In this document: positions 1-9,423 of the stretch, piece after piece
Layout: the number at the start of each line of letters is the position of its first letter
Position numbering within the stretch: position 1 is the first letter of the stretch
From: Acidimicrobiia bacterium
GTDB lineage: Bacteria; Actinomycetota; Acidimicrobiia; IMCC26256; JAOSJL01
Direction of reading: 5' to 3'
NCBI GenBank assembly: GCA_027494115.1
Contig: JAOSJL010000001.1
Location: 620,001 to 684,000 of the forward strand
Length of the DNA: 64,000 nucleotides
Position numbers and translations under genes: made by a program
Notes under the pieces: generated by a model
Databases searched by the model: none
Told to the model about the DNA's origin: nothing
The model's input: the letters and a program-made list of their open reading frames with translations, nothing else

Positions 1-390
1 GCCGATCTCGGCGGTGGTGGTGGGGGCCACGAGGTCGATCTCCTGGGCGCCGAAGGCGTCGACGAGCAACGCCACGAGGACCCCGAGGACGAACACGGAC
101 ACGACGAATGCCGGCCAACGCTGGTCGTTGTCCTGGGGCTCCCCTTCCATCGGGGCCCGGGTGAGCATGATCCCGAACAGGAACAGCACGGCCACCGCTC
201 CGATGTAGATGAGAACCTGGACCCAGCCGACGAACTCGGCGGCCAGGAGGATGAACTGGGCGGCCGCACCGGCGAGCACCACGATGAGGTAGAGCGCGGC
301 GCGCACGACGCTGTTCGAACGCACGACGCCGATGGCGGCACCCACCATGGCGGTGGCGATGATCCCGAAGGCGACCGTCTGGGCAACCAC
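1..390 (-). CDS. nuoJ: NADH-quinone oxidoreductase subunit J, cluster 1 (partial, runs off left edge)
   Basis: Membrane subunit J of complex I, part of the proton-pumping arm. Only the first 130 codons are present because the gene leaves the window. The start is GTG at 390, two bases after the inferred stop of nuoI, with an AGGAG stretch at 404-408. The translation ([15 protein letters not shown]...) is a run of hydrophobic helices and contains [16 protein letters not shown], the kinked helix typical of NuoJ. It is the last visible gene of the cluster; nuoK, L, M and N are expected further left. It is clearly different from the second nuoJ at 11824-12390. Confidence 0.9.
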   Translation of the reverse strand, partial: MVAQTVAFGIIATAMVGAAIGVVRSNSVVRAALYLIVVLAGAAAQFILLAAEFVGWVQVLIYIGAVAVLFLFGIMLTRAPMEGEPQDNDQRWPAFVVSVFVLGVLVALLVDAFGAQEIDLVAPTTTAEIG

Positions 391-392
391 GG

Positions 393-859
393 CTACGTGT
401 CTGCTCCTGCTTCGAGGGGCTCGGGCTGGGGACGGTTTCCATCCACTCGCCGAGCTTGTGCTTCTCGTGGAGCAGCGATGCGATGTTGGGCTCGGAGTAC
501 TCGAACTCCGGGCTCCAGAAGAGCGCGTCGAACGGGCAGACCTCCACGCAGATCCCGCAGTACATGCAGAGCGCGTAGTCGATGTTGAAGCGGTCGAGGA
601 CGTTGACCGACCGCGGCTTCCCGCCCTCACGGCGGGGCGGACGCTTCTCCTTGTGGCCCTCGATGTAGATACACCAGTCGGGACACTCACGGGCGCACAG
701 CATGCACACCGTGCAGTTCTCCTCCTTGAGAGCGATGACGCCCCGCGCGCGCGTAGGAGGAGCTTCCTTCTCGTGCGGATAGTGCGTGGTGACCGTCGGC
801 TGGAACATCGTCCGCAACGTGACACCGAGACCTGTGATGAGACCGGGGAGTTTGGCCAT
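393..859 (-). CDS. nuoI: NADH-quinone oxidoreductase subunit I, cluster 1
   Basis: Ferredoxin-like subunit carrying two [4Fe-4S] clusters that pass electrons towards the quinone site. The protein starts at ATG 859 ([19 protein letters not shown]), directly after the inferred TAG of nuoH. Both cluster motifs are plain: [12 protein letters not shown] and [12 protein letters not shown]. As written, the frame runs on into nuoJ. Adding one C to the run at 416-419 gives an ending ...[10 protein letters not shown] and a TAG at 393-395, just before the nuoJ start, so one base has probably been lost. The corrected length of about 155 residues is normal for bacterial NuoI. The C-terminal end is the uncertain part. 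Confidence 0.85.
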
Positions 860-1886
860 CTACATCGCCACCTTGAAGATCGCCTGTGATGGCGATGTTG
901 AGGAGGGCGACGGGGATGAGGACCTTCCAGGCGAGGGCCTGGAGCTGGTCTTCACGCAGACGGGGGTACGTGAAGCGGATCCAGAACATGAAGAACGCCA
1001 CCGCCATCGTCTTGACGAACAACACGAGGGGCCCGAGCAGGTTGGCCAGCCCCCCGTCGATCCCCGGCACCGCCCAACCTCCGAGGAACAGGGTGGCGGC
1101 CAACGCCGCGAAGGCGAAAGCCGTGCCGAACTCCCCGATGAAGAAGAACAGGAACCGGAAGCCCGTGTATTCGACCATGAACCCGCCCATCAGTTCACTT
1201 TCGGCGACGGGCATGTCGAAGGGCGTCTGGTTGAGCTCGGCCTGCGCCGCCACGAGGAACAGGGCGAAGCCGGCGAACTGCGTGAAGATGTAGGGGTTGC
1301 CGAAGAACCCGACGCCGAAGATCGACCCGTCGGCCTGCGCGGCGACGATGCCCTGGAGGTTCATCGTTCCCGCCAGGATCACCACGCCGACGACCGCGAG
1401 CAGCAGCGGGAGCTCGTAGGCGATGAGCTGACCCGTGGCACGCAGGGCTCCGAGCAGCGCGTACTTGTTGGCACTCGCCCACCCGGCCATGAGCACGCCG
1501 ATGACCGAGAGGCTGGACACGGCGAGTGCGAAGAACACACCCACGTCGAGATCGCGCACGACGAGGTCGGGCCCCGTGGGTATGACCACGAAGATGAGGA
1601 ACGTCGAGGCGACGACGATGGCGGGAGCGAGAGCGAAGACCGCCCGATCGGCACGGGCGGGTATCACGTCTTCTTTCTGCGCGAACTTGAGACCGTCACC
1701 GATGAGCTGGAACCAGCCGTGGTAGCCGCCGGGGTCCATCGGACCGACGCGGCTCTGCATGTGGGCCATCATCTTGAGGAGGAACGTGTAGCCGAGGATC
1801 AGCGCAGCCAACGGCACGAACAGCATGACGATCAGCGCCTTGATCCCGAGGGTCAACCCCCAGCCGACGTCGAGAGCCACGCTCAC
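860..1886 (-). CDS. nuoH: NADH-quinone oxidoreductase subunit H, cluster 1
   Basis: Membrane subunit H lies at the junction of the peripheral and membrane arms and forms part of the quinone chamber. It starts at GTG 1886, overlapping the nuoD stop as GTGA. About eight hydrophobic helices are seen, with the conserved loop containing SRVGPMDPGG near residue 45 and PVAESELMGGFMVEYTG near residue 220, an acidic loop typical of NuoH. The frame as written misses its stop. Removing one G at about 884 gives the ending ...IAITAIFKVAM and a TAG at 860, immediately before the nuoI ATG. The corrected length is 341 residues. It follows nuoD directly, where nuoE, F and G would stand in a 14-gene operon. 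Confidence 0.9.
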
Positions 1887-3087
1887 CGGTCGATGTCCCC
1901 GAGGATGAAGTACAGCGAGGCCAGGATCGTCACGATGTCGGGCACGAACACGCCCCGCAGCAGCCACGGCAGGATCGAGACGTTCGAGAAGGACGCGGAA
2001 CGGATCTTGGTGCGGAAGGGGCCGAGCGCTCCCTTGGAATAGACGTAGTAGCCCATCTGGCCGAGGGGGATTCTCGGTCTCGACCCAGATCTCACCCTCG
2101 GGCACCTTGATGATGCGCGGGACCTTCGTCATCACCGGGCCGTCGGGGATGCGGTCGAGCATCTGGAGAACCATCAGCACGGATTCCCGTGTCTCCTGGA
2201 GGCGTACCCAGTACCGCGAGAACGAGTCGCCGTCGGGGTGCGTCCAGACCTTGAAATCGAGCTCGGGATAGGCGAGGTAGGGCTTTCCGTCGCGGCGCAG
2301 GTCCCAGTCGACGCCGCTCGCTCTCAGGTTGCTGCCCGACACGCCGTACGCCGCGCCGACAGCGGCGGGGATGATCCCCACGCCACGGCTGCGGGACTCG
2401 AAGATCTCGTTGCCGGCCAGCAGATCCTCGAAGTCGTCGCACGCCGAGAGCACCTTGCTCATGACGCCCCGGGTCTCGGTGATCCATCCCCACGGCAGGT
2501 CGTCCTTCAGACCGCCGATCCGGTTGAAGTTGGGATGGAAGCGACCACCCGTGGCCCCCTCGATGAGGTTCAGGACGTACTCGCGGTCGCGAAAGCCGTA
2601 GAACGCCGGCGTGAGCGCGCCGAGTTGGAGGCCCATCTCGCCGAGAAACAGGATGAACGTGGAGATGCGGCTCAACTCGGTGAGGATCGTGCGGATGTAG
2701 ACCGCCCGGGGCGGGGCCTCGAGCTCCATGATCTGCTCGGCCGCGCTGACGAACGGAACCTCGTTGGCGAAACTCGACAGCCAGTCGATGCGGTTGATGA
2801 GCGTTGTGACCTGCGGGTAGGACCGGTACTCCGTGAGCTTCTCGTAGCCACGGTGCATGTAGCCGATGACCGGCTCCGCCGAGACGACCCTTTCACCGTC
2901 GAGGCGCACGGCGAGCCGGAGCGTGCCGTGCGTGGCGGGGGTGCTGCGGCCCGATGTTGAGGACCATGTCGCCGGTGTCGAGCTCGACGTTGACGGCCGC
3001 GTCGGCGAGGTGGTGCATCGCGCCGGGCTCGACCTCGATCTCGGGCACATCGGTGGTGAGATTGCCCGTGGGGCCGCCGGCGCTCAC
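1883..3087 (-). CDS. nuoD: NADH-quinone oxidoreductase subunit D, cluster 1 (two apparent frameshifts)
   Basis: The 49-kDa-type subunit lines the quinone-binding pocket and is related to the large subunit of NiFe hydrogenases. The start is GTG 3087, overlapping the nuoC stop (GTGA). Three consecutive frames are needed. The N-terminal part ends at NIGPQHP, the middle begins ATHGTLRLAV, and the C-terminal part is LGQMGYYVYSKG... ending ILGDIDR. The joins fall in five-base G runs (coding-strand C runs) at 2937-2941 and 2065-2069; removing one base from each restores a single frame of about 401 residues, the usual length. Conserved features include YMHRGYEKL and the RASGVDWDLRRD region. This looks like sequence error, but a real double mutant cannot be excluded from one read-out. 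Confidence 0.88.
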
Positions 3088-3817
3088 GCGTCGCCCCCCT
3101 CTTCTCCCGTGTCTTCGGGTTCTGTGTCTTCGGGCATCGCCTCGACATCGACGAGGCCCGGCCACGGCTTCACCTTGCGGGCGGTGAGCGGAAAGTCCTT
3201 GCGCAACGGGTGACCCTCGAACTCGGCGGGCAGGTAGAGAGGCCGCAGCGACGGGTGGCCGTCGAAGACGAACCCGTACATCTCCCAGCACTCGCGCTCG
3301 TGCCAGTCGGCTCCTGAGTAGACCTCGGCCCACGACTGCACACGCGGCTCGTCCTCCGCCACGTCGGTCTTGAAGGTGACGCCCCATTTCCGGCTCGTGG
3401 ACTCAACGTGGGCGAACGCCTGGAAGCGACCGGCACCGCCCGCGACCCCGGGGTCGTCTCCTGGGGTTGGACGGGAGCGGAGGGTGCGTCTCCACCTTCG
3501 CGGGGCGTGGGCGCCCAGTCGACCCCCGAAACGAAGGAGAGATAGTCGCAGGCGAGGTGCTCGTGTGCGACCTCCGCGGCGTGGCGCCACGCGTCGGGCT
3601 TCACCCGCACGACGTAGTCGCCGTAGTTGTGGGCGGCTTCGATGACCTCGTCGCCGAGTAGTTCGTCGATGCGGGCGGCCAACTCCTCGTAGGCAGGACT
3701 GGGCGGCGCGGGCTCGTCGGCCGCCTCGGTGTCGGCGGCGTCGACCGCTTCGGCGGCCTCGGTGTCGGCTGCGTCGACCGCTTCGGCGGCCTCGGTGTCG
3801 GCGGCGTCGGTCGCCAT
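3084..3817 (-). CDS. nuoC: NADH-quinone oxidoreductase subunit C, cluster 1
   Basis: The 30-kDa subunit of the peripheral arm. ATG 3817 is taken as the start because it follows the nuoB stop by 13 bases and has GAGGGC upstream. The first 40 residues are an unusual run of three nearly identical DAADTEAAEAV units absent from ordinary NuoC. The family core follows, with YGDYVVRVKPDAW and the signature ERECWEMYGFVFDGHP, then HPLRKDFPLT near the end. The frame breaks in the C4G4 stretch at 3446-3453, where one base seems to be missing; the protein continues VAGGAGRFQAFAH in the next frame. It ends in an acidic tail (EDTEPEDTGEEGG). Confidence 0.88.
3724..3814 (-). repeat. 33-bp tandem repeat inside nuoC, about 2.8 copies
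   Basis: A 33-bp unit is repeated almost exactly within the 5' end of nuoC, encoding the 11-residue unit DAADTEAAEAV. The copies differ at one or two bases only (for example ggcggcg against ggctgcg), which suggests recent slippage rather than old duplication. The segment keeps the reading frame and yields an acidic, alanine-rich N-terminal extension. Confidence 0.85.
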
Positions 3818-3830
3818 GTCCGCGCCCTCG

Positions 3831-4370
3831 TCAGGCGTCAACGACGATCGGCTCCCCGCGCCAGTGCTCACCGCGCCAGCGCTCGGCCATGTCTTCGTTC
3901 TGGATGCGCTCCTGGAGCAGCACGATCGCCTGGAGCAGAGCCTCGGGCCTCGGGGGGCACCCCGGCACGAAGACGTCGACGGGGATGATCTGGTCGACTC
4001 CCTTGGTGACCGAGTAGGAGTCCCAGTAGGGGCCGCCGCAGTTGGCGCACGACCCCATCGAGATCACGTACTTGGGGTCGGGCATCTGCTCGTAGAGACG
4101 CCTGACCGACGGCGCCATCTTGTCGGTGACGGTGCCCGAGATCACGATCAGATCGGCCTGGCGGGGGCTCGCCGGGAAGGGGATCACGCCGAGACGCATC
4201 ATGTCGTAGCGAGGTCCGGCGAGCGCAGCGGCCATCTCCATGGCGCAGCAGGCCAGGCCCCACTGGAACATCCACAGCGAGTACTTCCGGCTGTAGTTGA
4301 GCAACCAGGACAGCGGCTTGGGAGTCTTGCCCGAGTCGATCAGGCCCACCGCAGCACCCGCTTCCGCCAT
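3831..4370 (-). CDS. nuoB: NADH-quinone oxidoreductase subunit B, cluster 1
   Basis: Carries cluster N2, the last [4Fe-4S] centre before quinone. The four cysteine ligands are visible in [18 protein letters not shown] and [11 protein letters not shown]. The frame is intact. ATG 4370 gives 179 residues but overlaps nuoA by 31 bases; GTG 4349, overlapping the nuoA stop by 10 bases, is an equally possible start. The short tail [16 protein letters not shown] is not part of the family core. It differs strongly from the second NuoB at 20711-21241, so the two complexes are old paralogues or separately acquired. Confidence 0.92.
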   Translation of the reverse strand: MAEAGAAVGLIDSGKTPKPLSWLLNYSRKYSLWMFQWGLACCAMEMAAALAGPRYDMMRLGVIPFPASPRQADLIVISGTVTDKMAPSVRRLYEQMPDPKYVISMGSCANCGGPYWDSYSVTKGVDQIIPVDVFVPGCPPRPEALLQAIVLLQERIQNEDMAERWRGEHWRGEPIVVDA

Positions 4371-4702
4371 GCGTAGAGCAGGCCCACAGCGAGGATCGCG
4401 ATGAACACGAGCATCTCGATGAGCCCGAACGTCCCGAACGATTCGAGGTTCACGGCCCAGGGGAAGATGAAGATCGCCTCCACGTCGAAGATCACGAAGA
4501 GCAGTGCGTAGATGTAGTAGCGGATGTGCGCCTGGCCCCACCCACCGATGGGGTCGACGCCGGACTCGTACGTGACGTACTTGTCGGCCTGCGGGCGCGT
4601 CGGGCGGATCAGTCTTCCGACACCGAGCATCGCGGCCACCATGAAGAACGCGGCGCCGACGAAGACCGCGACCGTGATGTAGGACTGGTAGTACCTCGTC
4701 AC
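4340..4702 (-). CDS. nuoA: NADH-quinone oxidoreductase subunit A, cluster 1
   Basis: Small membrane subunit with three hydrophobic helices, first gene of cluster 1. GTG 4702 is chosen over an upstream in-frame ATG because it has a strong ribosome binding site (GGGAGG, about six bases upstream) and gives 120 residues, the normal NuoA length. The conserved loop [11 protein letters not shown] (with Glu) and [16 protein letters not shown] with its acidic residues identify the family. In place of the cysteine usual in the first loop (YECG) it has YESG. Confidence 0.93.
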   Translation of the reverse strand: MTRYYQSYITVAVFVGAAFFMVAAMLGVGRLIRPTRPQADKYVTYESGVDPIGGWGQAHIRYYIYALLFVIFDVEAIFIFPWAVNLESFGTFGLIEMLVFIAILAVGLLYAWRKRVLRWA

Positions 4703-4719
4703 GCGGACCCTCCCTGCCC

Positions 4720-4749
4720 TTGGGCTGGCGGAACGCGCCGCAGTATAGG
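4720..4749. promoter_or_regulatory. Divergent promoter region between nuoA (cluster 1) and the acyl-CoA ligase
   Basis: The 81-base gap holds overlapping -10-like hexamers. On the minus strand TATACT (4742-4747) lies about 40 bases upstream of the nuoA GTG. On the plus strand TATAGG (4744-4749) lies 35 bases before the ligase ATG and is preceded by TTGGGC (4720-4725) at an 18-base spacing. No good -35 is seen for the minus-strand promoter. This is judged by eye only. Confidence 0.35.
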
Positions 4750-4783
4750 AGCGGCCTTTCCCCATCGCCTATTGCGCGACACC

Positions 4784-6310
4784 ATGTACCCGATGCCCAC
4801 CACCGCCCCCACGCTCGCGGACCTGAGCGGCCGGGCACCCGGCGACGAGGCCGTTCGCGATCACCGCGTCTCACGCACCTGGGGTGACCTCGAGGAGCGC
4901 ACGAACGCCATCGGGCGGGGCCTGGGGGCGCTCGGGGTCGCTCCGGGCGACCACGTGGCCCTCGTGGCCACGAACCGCGGGAGTTCGTGGAGGTGCTGCT
5001 CGGGGCCCTGCGCTGCGGAGCCGTGCTCACGCCTCTCAAGACCAGCTGGACGCCCGACGAGGTGGGCCGGGCTCTCGAGGACGCCGGCAGCACCCTCGTG
5101 GTCTCCGACACCGGCCCGGGCCGGGCAGCCGCCGCTCGGGCCGGGGGTGGCGCTGGTGGATCTCGACGCCGACTTCGACGCCTGGATCGGACACCACGAC
5201 ACCTCGCCGCTCCCCGCCGACCTCGGCGGATGGAGGATGTCGTTCACGTCCGGCACCACGGGTCGTCCGAAAGGAGTGGCGCGGCAGAGGGACCTCGACG
5301 TTCCCTTCTGCGAGTCGTTCCCACGCTCGGCGGGATGGGCCCGGCTGCTCGGCCTCCCCGCGGATGCGCCGCACCTCGTGGTCTCGCGCCTGTTCCACGG
5401 CGCCCCTCTCTCGTTCGGCCTGTCGGCTCTGGCCGCCGGAGCGCCGATGCGGATTCTCGACCGCTGGGAGCCGCAGGACGCGCTGGAGGCGCTCGGTGAC
5501 GGTGTCGGGTCGTCGAGCTGGGTCCCGTCGCAGTTCCGCTCGGTGCTCGCGCTGCCCGACGAGGTCCGGTCGGCCTTCGATCCGAGCGCGCTCGGGACCG
5601 TCGTACACGGCGGGGAACCGTGCCCGGAGGAACTGAAACGACGCATCATCGCCTGGTGGGGTCCGATCCTCACCGAGTACTACGGATGTTCCGAAGGCGG
5701 GCTCACTCTCGCGACTGCCGAAGAGTGGCTGGAGCGGCCGGGAACCGTCGGACGCCCGATCGAGGGTCAACGCATCCGCGTGCTCGACGACGACGGGCAC
5801 GACGTGCCGACCGGGACAGAGGGGCAGATCTACTTCGAGTACGAAACGGGCCGGGCGTTCCGTTACGCGAACGACGACGCCAAGACCGAGCGCGCGCACG
5901 TCGGTGACGCATTCACGGCCGGCGACCGCGGGTGGCTCGACGACGACGGGTACCTGTTCATCACCGGCCGGACCTCGGATGTGATCGTCACGGGAGGGGT
6001 CAACGTGTACCCCGCGGAGATCGAGGCGGCGCTGTCCGGTGTGGCCGGAATCGCCGACCTGGCCGTGGTGGCCGGTCCCGACGAGCTCCGAGGGGAACAG
6101 CCCGTGGCCTTCGTCGCGTTGGCTTCGGGTGCCGATCCCGACGAGGTCGCCGAGGCGCTGGAGGACGCGGCTCGTTCATCGCTCGCCGGGGAGAAGCGAC
6201 CTCGGGCGGTCGAGTTCGTCGACGCCGTGCCCCGCGACCCGACGGGCAAGCTCCTGCGCCGCTCCCTGGAGGAGCGCGTCTGGGGCGATCGCCCGCGTTT
6301 CGCCGGGTGA
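4784..6310 (+). CDS. AMP-dependent synthetase / acyl-CoA ligase family protein
   Basis: Adenylate-forming enzyme that would activate a carboxylic acid as an acyl-adenylate and usually pass it to CoA. The family signatures appear in order: [13 protein letters not shown] near residue 153 (P-loop), EYYGCSEGG near 300, [13 protein letters not shown] near 385, [13 protein letters not shown] near 405 and the catalytic-lysine segment DPTGKLLRR near 487. Two compensating frame breaks interrupt residues 66-120: a base seems lost at 4979-4981 and one gained in the 5120-5147 stretch, with [16 protein letters not shown] read in between. ATG 4784 or 4793 may be the start. It sits alone between the two nuo clusters and ends 12 bases from nuoN (convergent). 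The substrate cannot be told from the sequence. Confidence 0.82.
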   Translation: MYPMPTTAPTLADLSGRAPGDEAVRDHRVSRTWGDLEERTNAIGRGLGALGVAPGDHVALVATNRGSSWRCCSGPCAAEPCSRLSRPAGRPTRWAGLSRTPAAPSWSPTPARAGQPPLGPGVALVDLDADFDAWIGHHDTSPLPADLGGWRMSFTSGTTGRPKGVARQRDLDVPFCESFPRSAGWARLLGLPADAPHLVVSRLFHGAPLSFGLSALAAGAPMRILDRWEPQDALEALGDGVGSSSWVPSQFRSVLALPDEVRSAFDPSALGTVVHGGEPCPEELKRRIIAWWGPILTEYYGCSEGGLTLATAEEWLERPGTVGRPIEGQRIRVLDDDGHDVPTGTEGQIYFEYETGRAFRYANDDAKTERAHVGDAFTAGDRGWLDDDGYLFITGRTSDVIVTGGVNVYPAEIEAALSGVAGIADLAVVAGPDELRGEQPVAFVALASGADPDEVAEALEDAARSSLAGEKRPRAVEFVDAVPRDPTGKLLRRSLEERVWGDRPRFAG

Positions 6311-6322
6311 TCCGGCGCACCG

Positions 6323-7852
6323 CTACGTGGGCAGCCGGAAGTAGAGCGTGGCGTCGCGCGCGAACTCGAAGAACTCGTTCGGCAAGATCCCGATCGCGAG
6401 CACCGCCACGACGCAGATCGCCAGTGCCAGCCCGGCACCCACGTCGATGCGGGTACGGGTCCTCGTGAGCAGCGTTCCCGCCGGCGCCGAATCGGACGCC
6501 TCGTCGTCGGGTTCGTCGCCTTCCATGTACATCGTGACGACGACGCGCAGATAGAAGAACGCTGCGATCACCGCAGCGATCACTCCGACGATCGCGATCC
6601 CGTAGTCCTCCCCGTCGATGGCGGCCTCGAAGACCATCAGCTTGGCGACGAAACCGGCGGTGAGCGGGACCCCCGCCTGAGCGAGGAGCATCAGGGCGAG
6701 CACGCCTGCGAGCAGCGGTTCACGCCGGGCGAGCCCCTTGTAGTCGTCGATCGAGTGGAGCCGGTCTTCGGGACCGCTCACGAGGGTGATCACGGTGAAC
6801 GCTCCGGTGACCATGAACGTGTAGGCGAGGAGGTAGAACAGCGCCGCCGCCACGCCCTCGGCGGTGGCCGTGTAGACCCCGATGAGCACGTACCCGGCGT
6901 GGCTGATCGACGAGTACGCCAGCATGCGCTTCACGTTGGACTGCGTGAGCGCGGCGATGGAGCCCACCGCCAGCGACAGCACCGCGAGTACCCACACGAT
7001 CCCGCGCCAGTCGTTGCGCTGGAGGCTGAACGCCCCGACGATCACCCGCAGGAACGCCGCGAACGCTCCGGCCTTCACGGCCGCGGCCATGAACCCCGTG
7101 ACCGGTGAGGGGGCACCCTCGTAGACGTCGGGCGCCCACATGTGGAAGGGAACGGCGGCCGACTTGAAGCCGAGGCCGACGATGAGCAGGCCGATTCCCG
7201 CGAGAAGCACGCCGTTGTCGAGCAGCACCCGGTTGGAGAAGAACTCCGTGATCGTCGTGAGGTTGGTGGAGCCGACCGCTCCGAACACGAGGGCGAGGCC
7301 GTAGAGGAAGATCGCGGACGAGAACGCTCCGAGCAGGAAGTACTTGAGGCCGGCTTCCTGCGACTCGGCACGACGGGGGTCGAGCGCGGCGAGGACGTAC
7401 AGCGGGATCGAGAGGACCTCGAGGGCGATGAACACGACGATCAGGTCGTTGGCGGTCGCCATGAGGAGCAGCCCCGCCGACGAGAACAACAGCAACGCCA
7501 GGTACTCGGGCCCCTCGAGCTGTGCGCGCTTCACGAAACCCGCCGAGACCATCAGAGCCAGAAGAGTGGCGATGAGGATGACGATCGAGAGGTACACGGC
7601 GAAGCCGTCGAGAGCGACCATGCGCCCGAACGTCAGGTACGCCCCGTCGCCGCGAACCTGGACCCACTGGTAGGTCGTGAACACGAGCGCGCCGACGACG
7701 CCGACGAACGCGGTGAACAGCGATGCTGCGTAGACGCCCGGCGCCCGCTTGGCCAGGGCGCGGCCGAGCACGATGACGATGCCCGCCCCGGCGACCGCCA
7801 GGATCGGGAGCAGCGCGAGCCACTCGATGCCGGGAGTGGTGAGCTCACTCAT
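6323..7852 (-). CDS. nuoN: NADH-quinone oxidoreductase subunit N, cluster 2
   Basis: Antiporter-like proton-channel subunit, last gene of the 14-gene operon. The 509-residue frame is intact, with about 14 hydrophobic helices. Family features include FIALEVLSIPLYVLAAL, the lysine-bearing helix VGLGFKSAAVPFHMWAPDVYEG, and SNVKRMLAYSSISHAGYVLIG. It overlaps the nuoM stop by four bases (ATGA), so translation is probably coupled. Confidence 0.95.
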   Translation of the reverse strand: MSELTTPGIEWLALLPILAVAGAGIVIVLGRALAKRAPGVYAASLFTAFVGVVGALVFTTYQWVQVRGDGAYLTFGRMVALDGFAVYLSIVILIATLLALMVSAGFVKRAQLEGPEYLALLLFSSAGLLLMATANDLIVVFIALEVLSIPLYVLAALDPRRAESQEAGLKYFLLGAFSSAIFLYGLALVFGAVGSTNLTTITEFFSNRVLLDNGVLLAGIGLLIVGLGFKSAAVPFHMWAPDVYEGAPSPVTGFMAAAVKAGAFAAFLRVIVGAFSLQRNDWRGIVWVLAVLSLAVGSIAALTQSNVKRMLAYSSISHAGYVLIGVYTATAEGVAAALFYLLAYTFMVTGAFTVITLVSGPEDRLHSIDDYKGLARREPLLAGVLALMLLAQAGVPLTAGFVAKLMVFEAAIDGEDYGIAIVGVIAAVIAAFFYLRVVVTMYMEGDEPDDEASDSAPAGTLLTRTRTRIDVGAGLALAICVVAVLAIGILPNEFFEFARDATLYFRLPT

Positions 7853-9423
7853 TCGTGCTCCTCACCCTCGGCACCCGGAGCGGCGTCCTTCTCCTCTGTA
7901 CGCACGATCTCGACGTTGACGTCGGGTTCGCGGTAGTCGGTGCGCTCCTCGAAGTGGTCGATCACGACCTCGGCGGTGGGCTCCACGCGGTCGAGCACGG
8001 GCTTCGGGTAGAGGCCGAGGAACAGGCTCATCACGAGGAGCGGTGCGACGACGACGATCTCGCGCACGCTGAGATCGGGAAAGGCGCGGTTGGGTTCGTC
8101 GGCATCGTTCGTGAAGACACGACGGAACGCCCAGAGCATGTAGACGGCGGCGAAGATGACACCGACGGCGGCGATGATGGCGTACGGCCGCTCCACGAGG
8201 AAGGTCCCGAGCAGGGCCAGGAACTCCCCGATGAACCCCGAGAAGCCCGGGACGCCGATACCGGCGAGCGTGGCGACCAGGAAGAACGCCGTGAAGATCG
8301 GCGCCACGTTCCAGATGCCCTTGAGCTCGGAGATCTGCCGTGTCCGGCGACGCTCGTACATCATGCCGACGAGAAGGAAGAGGGCACCGGTGGTGAGCGG
8401 GTGGCTCACCATGTTGAACAACGCGCCGTCGAGGCCGATCGTCGTCAACGAGAAGATTCCCAGGATGATGAAGCCCATGTGCGCGACCGACGAGTACGCG
8501 ATGAGTCGCTTCAGGTCCTTCTGCACCGACGCCACGATCGCTCCGTAGAGGATCCCGATCACCGACAGGGTCAACAGGAGCGGGGCCAGATCGACCGAGG
8601 CCTCCGGGAAGAGCGTGAACGAGAAGCGCAGGAACCCGTAGGCGCCCATCTTGAGCAGCACGCCGGCCAGGATCACCGAGCCGAACGTCGGCGCCTCGGT
8701 GTGGACGTCGGGCATCCACGTGTGGAACGGGACGAGCGGGGACTTGATGGCGAACGAGATGAAGAACCCGAGGAACAGCCAGGTCTCGGTGGTGCGGGCG
8801 AGGCCGTTCCAATCCATGAGCGTCTGGAAGTCGAAGGTGAGGATCCCGGTGTCGGCCTGGTGCAGGAAGGCCAACGACAGGATCGCGATCAGGAACATGG
8901 CCGACCCGGCCATCGTGTAGAGGAAGAACTTCACGGCCGCGTACCGGCGACGCTCGTGTCCCCACCCGCCGATCAGGAAGTACATCGGGACGAGCAGCAG
9001 TTCCCAGAACACGAAGAACAGGATCAGGTCGAGGCTGAGGAAGATCCCCATGATCGCCGTCTCGAGCAGGAGGAAGTGGAACATGTACGCCTTGACCCGG
9101 TACCGCAGCGGCTGCGCGGCGAGCAGACCGATCGGGAACAGCAGCGCGGTCACCACGATCATGAAGAGGCTGATGCCGTCGACCCCGAGCGTGTAGTTGA
9201 TGCCGAGCTCGGGGATCCACGAGTAGCTCTCGACGAACTGGAAGTCGCCGTTGCCGGTCTGGAAGTGCCACAGCATGAAGAGTGTGAGTCCGGCCGTGGC
9301 GGCCGTGGTGGCGTACGCGATCCCGCGCGCCAGTTCCGGGCGCCGTTCGGGCGTGAAGAGCACGAGGACGGCGCCGACGGCGGGCGTCACGGCAATGGCG
9401 GTGAGAACGGGCCAGTCGATCAT
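7849..9423 (-). CDS. nuoM: NADH-quinone oxidoreductase subunit M, cluster 2
   Basis: Antiporter-like subunit of 524 residues in an intact frame. Markers include FFVFWELLLVPMYFLIGG with the helix glutamate, FAIKSPLVPFHTWMPDVHTEAP, and KDLKRLIAYSSVAHMGF. It begins with ATG directly abutting the nuoL TAG. An acidic, hydrophilic C-terminal tail of about 40 residues follows the last helix. Confidence 0.95.
   Translation of the reverse strand: MIDWPVLTAIAVTPAVGAVLVLFTPERRPELARGIAYATTAATAGLTLFMLWHFQTGNGDFQFVESYSWIPELGINYTLGVDGISLFMIVVTALLFPIGLLAAQPLRYRVKAYMFHFLLLETAIMGIFLSLDLILFFVFWELLLVPMYFLIGGWGHERRRYAAVKFFLYTMAGSAMFLIAILSLAFLHQADTGILTFDFQTLMDWNGLARTTETWLFLGFFISFAIKSPLVPFHTWMPDVHTEAPTFGSVILAGVLLKMGAYGFLRFSFTLFPEASVDLAPLLLTLSVIGILYGAIVASVQKDLKRLIAYSSVAHMGFIILGIFSLTTIGLDGALFNMVSHPLTTGALFLLVGMMYERRRTRQISELKGIWNVAPIFTAFFLVATLAGIGVPGFSGFIGEFLALLGTFLVERPYAIIAAVGVIFAAVYMLWAFRRVFTNDADEPNRAFPDLSVREIVVVAPLLVMSLFLGLYPKPVLDRVEPTAEVVIDHFEERTDYREPDVNVEIVRTEEKDAAPGAEGEEHE

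Noticed and set aside
1883..3087. nuoD of cluster 1 as a pseudogene
   Set aside because: Both breaks are single-base differences in five-base homopolymer runs, all three segments keep strong NuoD conservation, and the neighbours show the same type of break.
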